Positions 10,120 to 21,272 of a DNA stretch of 64,000 bases are shown in pieces. This stretch comes from Prorocentrum cordatum (taxonomy: Eukaryota > Sar > Dinophyceae > Prorocentrales > Prorocentraceae), in NCBI GenBank assembly GCA_963575745.1, contig CAUYUJ010014751.1, positions 148,125-212,124 of the forward strand, read 5' to 3'. Made by a program: the position numbers and the translations under genes. The notes under the pieces were generated by a model. That model saw nothing but the letters and a program-made list of their open reading frames with translations. It made no database searches and was not told where the DNA came from. How positions within the stretch are numbered: the first letter of the stretch is position 1; every line of letters starts with the position of its first letter.

Positions 10120-10279
10120 TAGGCCAAGCCTGTCCCCCTGCAATTTTTTTTTGGGACGAAAAATTAAGAGTAGCCCAACAGATCAAAAAATAATCCAAAA
10201 TGGTCAAACAAAACCGTCCCCTGACTATTTTTTGACCATTTTTGAATGCTCCCCCTGTAGAGGGACAGGCCCGACTCAA
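10120..10279 (+). mobile_element. Family A inverted-repeat element, copy 2
   Basis: 160 bp, starting TAGGCCAAGCCTGTCCCCCT and ending AGGCCCGACTCAA, with an AT-rich core (ATTTTTTTTTGGGACG, GACTATTTTTTGACC). Flanked by CTGAAGCCT (10111-10119) and CTGGAGCCT (10280-10288), a 9-bp duplication with one mismatch. Same family as 8140-8298 and 33263-33454. Confidence 0.7.
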
Positions 10280-10289
10280 CTGGAGCCTC

Positions 10290-10990
10290 GGCCCTCAATC
10301 CCGAGGCTTCTTGAAACGGGGGGCCCGGAGCCCCCGAAAGCACCGCAGCTCCCGGCGTGCCCCCTTGGGCTCCCCCGAGCGTTGCCGCCGGGACCCAGGA
10401 CGGGCCCAGAAGGCCACAAGAGTTGTGGATGCCACGACAATGGACACCCTGACAGTCCTATCATCGAATTCAACATGTGTTTAAAATGTCGGCAAGATGT
10501 CCCGAACATGTTTCAATCATGTGATTCATGTTTAAAGCATGTCCGATACATCTTTAAAACATATGGAAATTACTTGGCAGCATGCTTCCTCTCTAATCGT
10601 CTTCCACAACACAAGAGGCCGCCCAGACGACCCAAGAGAGCCCCGAATCGCCGCACGATCGGCCCAGGACTCCAGAGGTGGCTCCGAGGCGGCCCCCAGA
10701 AGCACCGAGTGCGCCCCAAGGGAGCCTTCCCGGGAGGGCCCCAAGGCCAAACGTATGGCTTCTCCGTGGCTTGTTCCGTGTGCCTCTCGGGCCGACGTTT
10801 CCAGCTGCCGACGCTCCAAGACGGCCCACGAGGTCCCCACCCAGGAGGGCCCCAGGGGGGTGCCCAGGGCGGCCAGAGGGCAGCCCACGGACGGACCCGA
10901 GGGGGGGGAGCACGGGTCGAACATCCGAGTCTTCCGCCCAAAAGGGACCCCCAGGGGGCCACCAGGAACGGAGGTCACCGTCCCGCCGAG
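10290..10990. repeat. Degenerate GGCCC/CAAGAGG-type repeat
   Basis: Compositionally the same family as the long array at 51150-57680: short words such as CCCAAGGGAG, GGGCCCCAAGG and CCCAGGGGGG at irregular spacing. Both strands give Gly/Pro/Arg/Trp-rich frames that are not credible proteins. AT-richer sequence with CATGTTTAAAG words interrupts it at about 10470-10590. Confidence 0.45.
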
Positions 10991-11298
10991 CGAGGTGGAG
11001 GCATTTTGCCCTGCTCGGATCTGGGGACGCGGCGAGCGCTCAGCGGCGCCTCGATTCCGCGCAGCTGCTGTCGCCCGTCACACATGGTTTTCGACCTCTC
11101 GGCGTCAGCCACGTGCCTCCAGATTTGGGCGCAGCCTGCGCATGTTGTCAGTCAGGTGGCAGAGACATCTGCGTAGCACGCCAACGAGCAAATCCAGCTA
11201 GCATCAAGAGAAGGTCGAGGCTGCAAGCATTGCGCACGTTCTCCCGCGTTCGGTACGCACACGTGCAGGGTGAGAGCAACTCGGTTCCTCGGGTAAGA

Positions 11299-11489
11299 TA
11301 GGCGGCGCGCCTGGGAAGTGAGAAGGGGCGGGCCTTCTTAGAAGGCTCGGAGGTCGCCCAGCCTTCTGATAATTATTCCAAGCTTTCCCGAAACGCATAT
11401 GATACTTCTCAGAAGGCGGAAGGTTTCTGAGAAGACACGCCGACTTCTTAGGTCTTGTCCTTCTCACTTCCCCCCTCTCTCGCCGCCGA
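11299..11489 (+). mobile_element. Family D inverted-repeat element, copy 1
   Basis: 191 bp with inverted ends (TAGGCGGCGCGCC then GGGAAGTGAGAAGG; CCTTCTCACTTCCC then CGCCGCCGA). It is flanked by TAAGA at 11294-11298 and 11490-11494, a possible 5-bp target duplication. The interior carries repeated GAAGGC/GCCTTC palindromes. Homologous to 33784-33982. No ORF. Confidence 0.6.
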
Positions 11490-11749
11490 TAAGAGCTCGT
11501 GCGAAGGCAAAATCGAAGCCCAAGCCGAACGCGAGCACCCAATTACCTGTTTGCTGCATCAGCAACTGCGTACGGTGACCACGCCAACCCATGACTTTCT
11601 CGGGACCCCGTGTGGGCCTGCGAAACCGCGAGTGGGATCTTGTGATCCCAGACAAACTTGCCATGCTTCCAGCCGTGTTTTCATTGGGACGAGCTTAGTC
11701 GATCCATCTCACGAAGTGAATGTTCATGGCAACTGCAATGTACATGTAA

Positions 11750-11751
<2 letters not shown>

Positions 11752-11782
<31 letters not shown>

Positions 11783-11960
11783 CTGAGTACCCGGGCGGGC
11801 GTAGACGCGCGCGCTTCACTGTTTTCCGACCCTCTACGCCCTGTAGCCGCGCGCAGGGTCGCGACGCTCAAAAAGTGTGTGCGTGTTTGTTTGTTTGCTG
11901 TTTGTTTGTTTGTTTGTTTGTTTGTTTGTTTGTTTGTGTGTGTGTGTGTTTGTGCGTGTG
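11752..11960. repeat. (GT)n and (GTTT)n microsatellites
   Basis: (GT)n at 11752-11781 and a TTTG/TTTGT array at about 11884-11960. No gene seen between 11490 and 12180. Confidence 0.8.
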
Positions 11961-12303
11961 AGCTGGGAGTCACATGCGATCCGCAACTCTCAGACATGGA
12001 GAACTGAGTGCACTCGCAAGCTCACTCCCGCAGGTGCAGCGGTTCTGAGCAAATTCGCCCGCGGTGAGGCCGATGTGGCTCCCGCCTCGAACGGCACCCG
12101 TCGCAGACAACCGAGGTGGCAGAACTGCTTCTGGATGGAGGCCGCTGGTCATCCGCGCCGTCCCTCTCCCTCTCTCCCTCTCTCCATCGCCTCCTCCTCC
12201 TCCTCCTCCTCCTCCTCCTTGCTCCTCCCTGCTGATACCCTTCCTCCTCGCCCACCTCCTCCCCCCGCCCTCGAGGGAGGGGCCCCGCCTCCACAGGAAC
12301 GTC

Positions 12304-12365
12304 CTCATGGGCTCCTTCGGGCACCCGCTGAGCATGCGCATGTAGCAGCCGGGCTGCGAGGGGAT
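12304..12365 (-). CDS. Exon-like segment, first part of the cysteine module (copy 2)
   Basis: The minus strand reads IPSQPGCYMRMLSGCPKEPM and ends ATGAG|GACG. It matches 40190-40252 (IPTEPGCFMRMPSGCPKNPM) residue for residue except conservative changes, and both copies diverge at or just after the GAC that follows ATGAG. The two cysteines, the MRM and the SGCPK core are retained. Upstream is AAG|ATC. The conserved stop point suggests an exon end with an AG|GA donor. No second-part partner was found between here and 2996. Confidence 0.5.
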
Positions 12366-12852
12366 CTTCGTGGAGGCCCTCTGCGCCTGCTGCGGGGCGG
12401 GGGCCTGCGCGCCGGCGGGAGGGAGGGAGGGAGGGCGGGGCGACGGGGCGACGGGGGACGGGGGAGGGCAGGATCGGGCGCAGGAGGGCAAGGGGGACGG
12501 GGCGCGACCGTGCGCGGCGCCGCTCGGCGCCGCCCGCCTGTGCGCGGCGCCAGCCTTGAACGGGCAGTTTTTGCGGCGGCGACCGCGTGGCCAGGGTGTC
12601 CCGCTGCAGGGGTCGTTCGGCCGTCCGCGCCAGGGCGCCCAACGAGGGAGGAATGGGGGAGGGAGGGAGAGGATGAGTCGAGGGAGGGAGGGCAGGGGAT
12701 GCGGCGGGGGCGTGAGAAAGGCAGGCTCGGGCTCTGGCAGCGCGGGGGAGCTCCGGGACCGCGAGGGCCGCAGGACGCGTTCTCGGCGCCGCGGCCGCGC
12801 TCTGGGCGCCCCCGAGGCCCGCGCGGGGAGGACGAGGCAAGGGGCTCCTGGC

Positions 12853-12853
<1 letters not shown>

Positions 12854-12891
<38 letters not shown>
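12854..12891 (-). repeat. Poly(T) run of 38
   Basis: An uninterrupted 38-base T run, poly(A) on the minus strand, in the same orientation as the run at 9003-9036. The sequence on its high-coordinate side (12892 onward) does not resemble that beside the other run, so these are not copies of one element. Confidence 0.8.
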
Positions 12892-13389
12892 CTCTCTGGC
12901 AAGCGCCCGCCCCATCAGAGGTCTGATTGCACTCGGCGCATCGGATGCGAAGCTGGGAAGTCGGCAAAATGTTCGTGCGAAGGCTTAACCGAGAGTGAGA
13001 ATGGGTCGTCTCGGGGCCGTCGGGCCTTCGGGGGAGCTCTCGCTGCCGCGGCCGGGTTCGCCGCCCCAGTCCTGGTCAGAGCGCGCTCCAGGAGTGGGAT
13101 CTTGGCCGGGTCGTGGGGCGCAGGAGGAGCGAGGGGAGGGGGGGGGACAAGAACAGCTCCCTGCGACGAGGGTACTCGCTCCAAGGGGAGGAGGGTGCAG
13201 CCCTCCTGCAGCCGTCGCCCAGATGCCCAGACCCAGGGGCAACGATGAGGGGGAGAGGCGCACGGACAAGGGAGGGTGGGAGGGCGGAGTGAGGAGCGGC
13301 AGCGGAGCAGAGGGAGCAGGAGAGAGGAGGGTCGGAGGAGGGATACGAGGACACGTGGGGGGGCAGGGACGGAGGGGAACGAAACAGGG

Positions 13390-13830
13390 GGGGGGGTGAT
13401 GATGATGACGAGGAGGATGAGGATTAGCATGAGGATGTGGATGCGGATGATGATGCTGCTGATGATGATGAGGATGATGCTGATGATGATGAGGATGATG
13501 GTGATGATGCTGCTGATGATGCTGACAATGGTAATGATGACGATAGGGGTAATGAGGATTATGCTGCTGATGATGGTGATGCTGGTGGCGACGAGGATCA
13601 GGATGAGGATGAGGGTGATGATGACGAGGATGAGGTCGATGATGATGCTGCTGTTGATGACGATGCTGATGGTGATGATGAAGCTGGTGTTTATGATTAA
13701 GATGATGGTGGTGATGATGATGCTGATGACGATGCTGATGATGATGCTGATGATAATGATGATGTTGAGGATGATGATGTGATGCTGATGCTGATGCTGC
13801 TGCTGCTGATGATGACTCTGAGTATGTATA
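13390..13830. repeat. GAT/GCT-type microsatellite, degenerate
   Basis: GATGAT repeats mixed with GCTGAT, GAGGAT and GGTGAT over about 440 bp. The plus-strand frame 13437-13700 reads an Asp/Glu/Ala-rich 87-residue peptide. I regard it as repeat translation, although acidic low-complexity exons do exist. Confidence 0.75.
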
Positions 13831-14548
13831 CTGCTTCTGATGAGGCCAGCGGGGGGGGGGGGGCGTCCGTCGGAGCAGCCTCGGGGAAGGTAATTAGGCC
13901 CTTCATTGGCAAAGCCAAGGAAGGGTTTGCCTTTCTCGATGAGGGTCCTTGGCAAATCCAAGGCGAGAGGGTCCTTGGTCAAGCCAAAGCAAGGGTGCAA
14001 CCTCTTCGCGGAGAGCGTGTGAGCAACGGCGCGCGCCGGCTTCTCAAGACAGCGGCGAACTGCTGCACCCCTGTCCCGCTAAACGTTGGCGGGGCAGGTT
14101 GCGCATTTCAGTGGGATTTGCCCCGTTGCACAGCTTCGCCTCCTGAGTGACTTGCGGACGTCGGTCGGCCTGCCGACTACAGTCGAAATCTGTAGGAAGG
14201 TCAGGTGGTAAAGACGCAAGGGCCTTGGACTGCCAACCTCCCCTGAAAGGCTTGCCAGTGAAAACCACGAAGGACGGGCCGCAGAGGCAAGGACGCAGGG
14301 GTACTAAGCAGACATCCGTGCGTCCTTGTTATGAGTTTTGACTGCACATGTGCAACGTCCCTGGACAAGGGTAGCAAGAGAGACGTAAGGGGAGGGAGGG
14401 AGACATTTCAGGGGAGGGCAGATCACATGCGCGTTCTTCTGCAAAGGGGCGCACGGGCGGACGCCATTCCGCCCGTCGTTTTGTAGCGCAGCCGTGCTAT
14501 GTGTCGACCACAATGGGTCTTCATTGCGCACAATGAAATTACGTCGGT

Positions 14549-14860
14549 TATGACGTCCCAAGCGAAACGGGGCGCTGAACGGTGCCTAAACCAAGCCAAA
14601 CCAGGGCCAGACCAAGCAAACTGCGAGGACGTCTCCGCAAAACTGGACCCAAACCATGCCAAACCACGGGCCAAGCAAGGCAACTTTCGAGGACGTCTTA
14701 GGCGGAACGGGGCTCAAACCAAGCCAAGCCAAGGCCAAACCAAGCAAACCAAGCCAAACAACGGGGCCGAACACGGCAGATTTTGAGGATGTCTCAGGCG
14801 GGGAGCGCGCGGCCAAACCAGGTTCTGAAGACGTCCTAAGCCGAATCGCCCAAACCGGGC
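14549..14860. repeat. Degenerate direct repeats around GAGGACGTC
   Basis: Four or five irregular units carry GAGGACGTCT, then a GGCGGAACGGGGC-like word and AAACCAAGCCAAACC. Spacing is 35-95 bp. No coding frame. Confidence 0.45.
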
Positions 14861-15199
14861 TTCATTCACTCTCCTGCATGCAATTCGAATGAAAGGAATT
14901 GATCGCTCCAGGGGCCTCCCATCAAGCGGAAACCCCTTCAGAATTCTATAGGGGGGAAGGGCGTTTGGACCGCGCGCCCGCTGATGCGGACGGGGTTGGG
15001 CGCAAAGCCTTCGTTCGTCTTTCGGGTGTTGTTGCTGCTTTTGCGTGGCGTTCGGAACAACACTTCCGAACCTGTAGTTGTGGTTTGCGGGTGCGCCCCG
15101 GACAGCTGCCACAGCTGTATAATAGTACGATTCAGCAAAAGGGGGAGAGGACAATGTCACGCTGTAGTCGCACAGGCCCGCGCACTCGCGGTCAACCTC

Positions 15200-18100
15200 C
15201 AACTCTACTCTGATCGACGATGTTCGAACAAAAACTGACGATGGCGCAGTGGTGTAAATTCATGCTGTTTTCGCCTGTGTGCACCATCTCGCCAGGGCTC
15301 ACTGACCTCACCATCGCGTGGTCATGCGCGGCGCGGTCGGCGGTCAAAATAATTGTCGACGTCGCGGCAACCGACAATGGTCGACCGCGACAACCATGGA
15401 GCAAGCTGTCAACTCTTTCGCGCGGCTGGCTGTATTGTCTCGCCGCGGGGGCGGAGCAGCTCGCGTGTGAAATGCTACGCTGCGTTCGTGGCAGAGCATT
15501 TGATTTGTGCTGGTTCTTCCGTGCTCGCACGCCGGCTGGCGCAAAGCTTGTGTACTGCACTGTCATGCTCGTCGTTCGCCTGTGCTCGAACTCCCAAGTC
15601 GGCCTCCACTTCAGCCCATGCCGCCGCCGTCGGCGCCGCGGCGTCGGCCTCGTCGACCGCGCGTGCAATCTCTTGCAGCTCCATCCGCGCACCTGGGGCC
15701 ATGGCAACACATCCCTCCGCGAAACTGACAAAAACAATTGTTGCTCGCGTAGTGTTGGCGCCTCCGGCGAAACATAATTTCATATTTTTCGCTGGCGTTC
15801 GCAAGCTGCGCCGCGCGCGCCAATGAATGTTGATGCTGGGGGGGGCAAGACAGGAGATCGGACAGCAAACATCGCGGAATGATGTATTTGAATCCCCGCA
15901 AAACCCCTAAGAGGGGGTGAATGTGGTAACGGTGATGCTTCTTTTGATAAATGGCGGTGCCTGGGGCCCCGGGCGCGAAGCACCAGCCGCGCAGCCGAGC
16001 GCTTGAACCCGAATGGCCAGACGTCGGGCAAGCGGCGTCCGCGGCTGACCCTGGGGGCCGCCACCCCTGCGGAGCGGGGCAATGACACGCCGCGCCGTCG
16101 GCGTCGCTGGCGCGTCCTCCTCCTCCTCCGAGGTCGACCCGTCCTCGTCGATGGGGCTCGCCTCCCGCTCCGACGTCCTCCGCCGGGCCGTTGCCTCGGT
16201 TGGTCCTCGCGCAGTGCGCTCAGCTGCTGCGCCCTCTCCCGCAGCCGTTCGTACTCCTCTGGTGTGATTGGGCGCCCAGATGCCATCTCCATCCGCGCCC
16301 CAATGTCGCCGTCGTCTGCCTCGTCGCCCAGTGCCCCTCGCCCCCCCGTGCCCCCTCCCCCTCGGGGGTGCCTTCTCCTGGTGCCATTCCCCGCGTGGCC
16401 TCGGCTGCGCCTCCTCCCGTCTCGCCGCTGGGCGGAGTGGTCGTCGCGTTCTCGCTCGCGCCCCCCCTCGTGCGCCTCTCTCCGTTCCAGGGTGCCGCCG
16501 GTGCACTTCCTGCTCTTCAGCCGGCGTTCCCCGGTTGCCGGAGGTTGCGAGTGAGGTGGTGGCCGCCCCTCGCCCTGGATGCTCGCCTGGCTGCCCAGCG
16601 GCCCGCCCTCGCTCGCGCGCCAGCGGGGCCCTGGTCTCGGATGGGTCGCGCGGGGCCCCGTCGCCGCCCGCGCTCGCAGTCGCCTCGCCGCCGTCGTCGG
16701 AGCCTGTCCTCTTCGGCTGGGGGGGCGGATGTGCTTGTTCTTCTGTTGCCGGGGGCGCCTGGTCCTTGGCCGCGCGGCGCCGAGGAATTATCCTACTGCC
16801 GCCTGTCTTCCCTCGGGCCACCCTGTCGCCCGCGGGGAGGCGAGCCTCGTCGTCTGGCGGTCGGTCCCGACCCCGCGCAGCACTCGCATGCGTCGCCTCC
16901 CTCTGTCTGCGCTGTGCCTGTCTGGCGGGCGCGGAGCGGGCCTAGCCTTTTCCTCGGCGGGCCTGCTTGCCTCCGTCCTTGGCCCGCTCTGTCGGGCGGT
17001 GCCCTGGTGCTGCCGGGCGCGCGCGGTTGAAGATCTGCCTGCCGAGCGGTCTTCGATTGGCTCGAATCCCGGGATCTCCGCGGTGTCCTCCTGCCGCCCC
17101 TCTGCGGGCGACCTGGGCGCGCCCGCCCTCGCGCTCCCGGCGGGGGGCCGCGGCGGCGCGCTGGCGAGCCGCCCCGGGAGGTCGCAGCTCCCGGCGCGCT
17201 CCGGGCCGCGCGCGGTCGTCTCGCGCGTTCTCGCGGCGCTGGCGAAGGCCCCGCTCCGATGGGTCGCGTGGGGCCTCGCGTCGCGCTCGCAGCCGCGAAC
17301 GCCTGGGCCGCCCGCGTCTCGCGATCAATTGGGGCGCGGCGCGCCGTGGCTTCGCGGTGGCCGGCTGCCTCGGGCTGCGCGGCGACCAGTCCCTGAGCGA
17401 CGGTGGCGCTCCTGTCCCGGCGGGTCGCGCGGGGCGCCGCCGCTTCCGTTGCCCGGGCGCCGCGTCGAGGCCCGCTGCGCCTTCTCGATCAGAGCTCGCC
17501 GCGGCGCTCGCTCAGGTCCTCTGCGGCCAACGGCTGGTGCTCGAGCGCGCGCTTCCACGGCGTCGCCGCCCGCCCCTTCCTCTTGTCCGTCTTGGCCTTG
17601 GGGTCGCCAGTGGGTCCGATGCGTCGAAGAGAGGGGGCAGACAGTCGAGCGCCCTATCGCGTCGACAGGATGGGGCAGCCCGCGGGCGGGCTGATGGCGC
17701 GGCAACTGCACGTGGGCCTGTCTTGGGCGAGGCGCGAGGCCTCGCAGCGAGCGCGGACGTTGCGCTTCCCGAGCTCGTCCGCGGTGTTCCTCTCCCCCGA
17801 GCGCGCGGGCGCTTGCTTCGCGAGGCGTCTTGCAACCCCCCGTCGTTGCGCGCGTCCATGATCGCGCTGGGCCCCCCTCTGTTCCAGTCCGTCCAAGGGG
17901 CTCTTGTCCCCTCCGTGTTTCAAATGGCGGGCGTCAGTTTGGCCGTCCTTCGCGCCGTCAGTGTGCCCGCCTGCTCTAGGTTGGTGGCCGTGGCCGAAGT
18001 AGGCCATCTTTGCCTGGCCCTCTGGGCCGCGCTCCTGGGTCTGCTTCGCGCGCTCAACCTGCTCGTCGCCGGCCAGCTCCACGTCGCCCTCCTCGATGAT

Positions 18101-19260
18101 GGAGCGCGGCGGGTTGATGGCGGGAACTCCCGCGCGTCGGCGCGCTTCTCCGACCGCCTGCGGCCGCAGCTCTTGAGCGCGCGCCTCCAGTGGCCCCCAG
18201 TGGTGGTGCCCCCTGGCTCTTCGGCGCGCGCGCGGGCGGGCGGGGGGCGGGGGGGCGGTGGGGGTGGGGGCGGGGGGCGCGTCCTGCAGCGCGGGCGCGC
18301 GGGCGTTGTGTGGTTGTCCTCGCCGAAGGCGATTGTGGGGTTTGCAGCAGATCGCAGACGTTCGTCCTTCAGGGCGGCCTCGTAGATCCTAGCCAGGTCG
18401 ACGCGTGGGGCCACGGGCCCATTCATGTGCTTTGTGGGCGAGCTCCGCTTCCATGGCGAGCTCGCTGGTCTTGGTCTGTTGCGTCGACGGCTCCTTCTTC
18501 TGCCTGTTGTCAAATTAAGCCACTCGGACCTTAGGCTGGAGGTGCCCGGCCTGAGCCACTACTCTGCGTCGCCGTGCTGTTTGTCCCCGTGGCACCTGAA
18601 ACGCGTCTAGTGGCGCGGGAGCGATGGGTCTGGGTTCGCGTTCACGAGCGCCCTCGAGAACTCGTCGCACATGGCCCTGGCAACGTGCTCGTGTGCGACG
18701 ATCGAACTCTTGCTCTGGAAGCATGGCGTCTTGCCGGCCTCAGAAGCCTGAACTAAGCAGGAGATCGCGCCGTATTCGACCTTGCAATCGTGGCGCGTGG
18801 TTGGGTTGTGCGCTATGACGTGGCCGCGTGTGAACCTGGCCATGCCGTTAGACCGCAAACGTCAGCTTCGTCTTGGGCGTGACCTTCGCGGCACCGTGCC
18901 CCTCGCGGACTTCCTGCCGATCTTCGTCGTCTGGCTCCGAACTCGGCGGGAGGGGGCGCCCGCTCGCCCGACGGCCTGGCTCCCGTCCAGAAGCGTTGCA
19001 TGGAGCGGAGCCGCTCGCTCTCGCCTTTCCTTCGCTGTCTTCCGCCTCGGCCCCGTCTGCCTTCCTCCCTGCGCGCTGGCATGGCTGGCGCCAGGGAAGC
19101 GCTCTCTTCGCATCCGCCGCGGCGCGGCGTCGAGGGCCCAAGCCCAAAGGCGAGCTTCAACGCCCAACCTGTATTCTGGAACGGCCGAACGCCTGAACCC
19201 ACATCGCTACAGACGTCGGGCAAAAGAGAGGATACACTTTCGTGCTGACACACGGGAGCT
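15200..19260 (-). pseudogene. Decayed multi-frame coding region, family unknown
   Basis: Minus-strand segments look protein-like but lie in shifting frames. Near 18858-18607: RFTRGHVIAHNPTTRHDCKV then YGAISCLVQASEAGKTPCFQ. Near 18430-18310: VDLARIYEAALKDERLRSAA then NPTIAFGEDN. After a G/C homopolymer the frame changes to SIIEEGDVELAGDEQVERAK (about 18100). Near 16290: GRPITPEEYERLRERAQQLS. Near 15700-15500: MELQEIARAVDEADAAAPTA then AWAEVEADLGVRAQANDEHD. This could be a retroelement polyprotein broken by indels, or a gene with unrecognised introns. No diagnostic catalytic motif was found. The plus-strand ORFs here are GC-rich shadows. Confidence 0.35.
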
Positions 19261-20014
19261 AAGGTAGTCGTTTTTTCCCTCGTGCTGCTCCAGTGTGTCG
19301 GCCTTGTCTCGACCTGCGCAGCCACGTGGGGCTGCTGAACTCTCCCGTCGACACCAAGCCCCCACCGCTCCCTGAACGGTCCGTCGCTCCGCCTTTGCTA
19401 GGCTGCTCTGTCCGTTGCCGTCAAACCGTTACCGACGCCGTCTGTGATATCCGCCTCGCGCAACGGCGGCACCTACACTGGCGTGAATAAGGGCCGTGGC
19501 TGCCGTGCAGGCGGCCGGTCTCCCGTGCGGCTCCTGGTCGGCCTCGTCGCAGGTCGTCGCCTCGCTCCGGATTGTCGCCTCCTCCTTCGCCTGAGCTCTT
19601 GAGTTGCGACGCCAACCAGCCACCCAGCTGATGATCGCCTTCCTCGACCTCCTGCTCTGTACGCCCTGCGACATGCTTGAGAAATCATGGGTTAAGACAT
19701 TCATAGTCTCAGAATTCGAATCACAAACCCAGAATGTCTCTTCAACTCTTGGGATTTACATTGAAACGTTAAGAATAATCGAAACTCTGGCCGAAAACTT
19801 GGGTTTTCTTTAGCATCGTCTAGAGTGTATTCCTGGAGTTCCCTGCCTTGCTGTCGCCGCGTAACCAGGCTGCGCCAGCCTTGGCAGCGTCGGCCTGCCC
19901 CGCCCTTCCCATTGCGCCGCCGCGGCCCGGCCCCGCCCCTCGACTGTTCGCACGGAGACAACTGAAACAAGGGCCACTTCGGGGGCAGGAGGGCTCTGGC
20001 TTCCGGGCCACTCC

Positions 20015-20195
20015 CTGGGTAGTCGAAGCCAATCTGGCGCCAATCTGGCAGGCCCAATCTGGCAAACGGGGGCAATCTGGCGAGGGAGCCAACGCGAATC
20101 CAGTCTGGCGAATAACCCAAATTATCCAGTTTGGCCGGGCCAGATTGGCCCTTGGGGCCCCATCCAATCTGACAGTCTGGCCTTCGACTACCCAG
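20015..20195 (+). mobile_element. Family B small inverted-repeat element, copy 2
   Basis: 181 bp with the same 14-bp ends as 7444-7624 and only a few substitutions between the copies (for example GGGAAACAACG versus GGGAGCCAACG). Flanks ACTCC (left) and ATTCC (right) could be a 5-bp duplication with one mismatch. The AATCTGGC series is preserved. Confidence 0.75.
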
Positions 20196-20339
20196 ATTCC
20201 TTGGATCTAGGCTTGAGGAGCCTGCTCGTGGCCGAGGCTCGCCGTGGCCGAGGCTGCCCGCTCCTCCATTCCCAGTCTGGCGCTCACCACGGCGGCACGA
20301 GGGGTGCAGTCGCGTCGGCGCGCGCGACGGCCAGAGATA

Positions 20340-20402
20340 GAGGCCTCCCACATGGGGTGCGAGTAGATGAGGTCGGAGGATCGCGCCGCATCGCCGAAGC
20401 TT
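20340..20402 (+). mobile_element. Family C foldback, single-end fragment
   Basis: AGGCCTCCCACATGGGG, then GAGGTCGGAGGATCGCGCCG and CATCGCCGAAGC, align with the left arm of 28525-28735 and with 7625-7766. No second arm is present nearby. A (GA)n run at about 20589-20628 is the only other repeat before 21160; frames in between are unconvincing. Confidence 0.5.
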
Positions 20403-20597
20403 CGCACTTAGAGGAACTTTGCGGTCGTCAATCCGAGCAGCCAGAGTGCCATCAACAGCACGACTCCCCTGCCTGCGCTGCCTCCGAAGAGAACGAAGCA
20501 CTGATGGGGCCGTCGAGGCACATCCCACGCGGGGCGATCGAGCACGCCTACGAATCCGCTCCGTCATGCGTTCCACAAAGGGATACAAAGAGAGAGG

Positions 20598-20630
<33 letters not shown>

Positions 20631-21167
20631 AAACAACTAGATATGATAAGCACATGGGCAGGCCAAGATGGAAGATCAAGAAACTCTCACCCCTGTTCCA
20701 GAAATGCGCAATACGATACATGCGCAATACGATATTGCACCTTGGATGTGTAAGCGATGTGGTGCAATGTGTAAACTGTGGGGCGATCTGCAAGCCAGAG
20801 GTGGCCACGAGACGGCCACAAGCGGCAAATGTGGCGAGCCCTCGCCAAAACCACCCAGAGCACGAGGCGGCCACGAGGAGGGCTCGGGCGGCAACATGAC
20901 GAAAGCCAGACACATCCAATTCCGTAGTGAAAAATAAGACATGTTGACTTAAGACGAACCCTAAATGCAACAGCTGTTTGGTGAACAAACTATCCTGCTT
21001 AAGACTCGCTGGGATCCGCGATCACTCCGATCGCGGGGCCAGTAAGCTGTAGGCCGAGAGCGCACAGAGAATGTAGATGAGCCCAGCAGCTTGAGCCAAG
21101 CCGCAGTGAACCCGCAGCCTTGCAGAGGCAGCGGAGGAGCGAGGGCGACGAAGGGGAGTAATGGGGA

Positions 21168-21268
21168 GGAGGTATGATGGCACCCAAGAGTCTAGAGGGG
21201 CCATCATACCTCCAACCCTCAAAACGCCCCAGATTGAGGTGGCTCTGGAGCGCAGGACCACCTCAATC
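21168..21268. repeat. Two adjacent perfect hairpins
   Basis: GGAGGTATGATGGC (21168-21181) pairs with 21200-21213, a 14-bp stem with an 18-nt loop. Nineteen bases later GATTGAGGTGG (21232-21242) pairs with 21258-21268, an 11-bp stem with a 15-nt loop. There is no T-run to suggest a terminator. It could be a small foldback pair or structured RNA. Confidence 0.6.
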
Positions 21269-21272
21269 CCCT

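Noticed and set aside
9003-12891. The two long poly(T) runs as tails of copies of the same retroposon
   Set aside because: The adjoining sequences on the would-be 5' side share no similarity; at most these are two unrelated insertions.
13437-13700. 87-codon Asp-rich ORF as an acidic protein gene
   Set aside because: Entirely explained by a degenerate GAT/GCT microsatellite; no flanking support.
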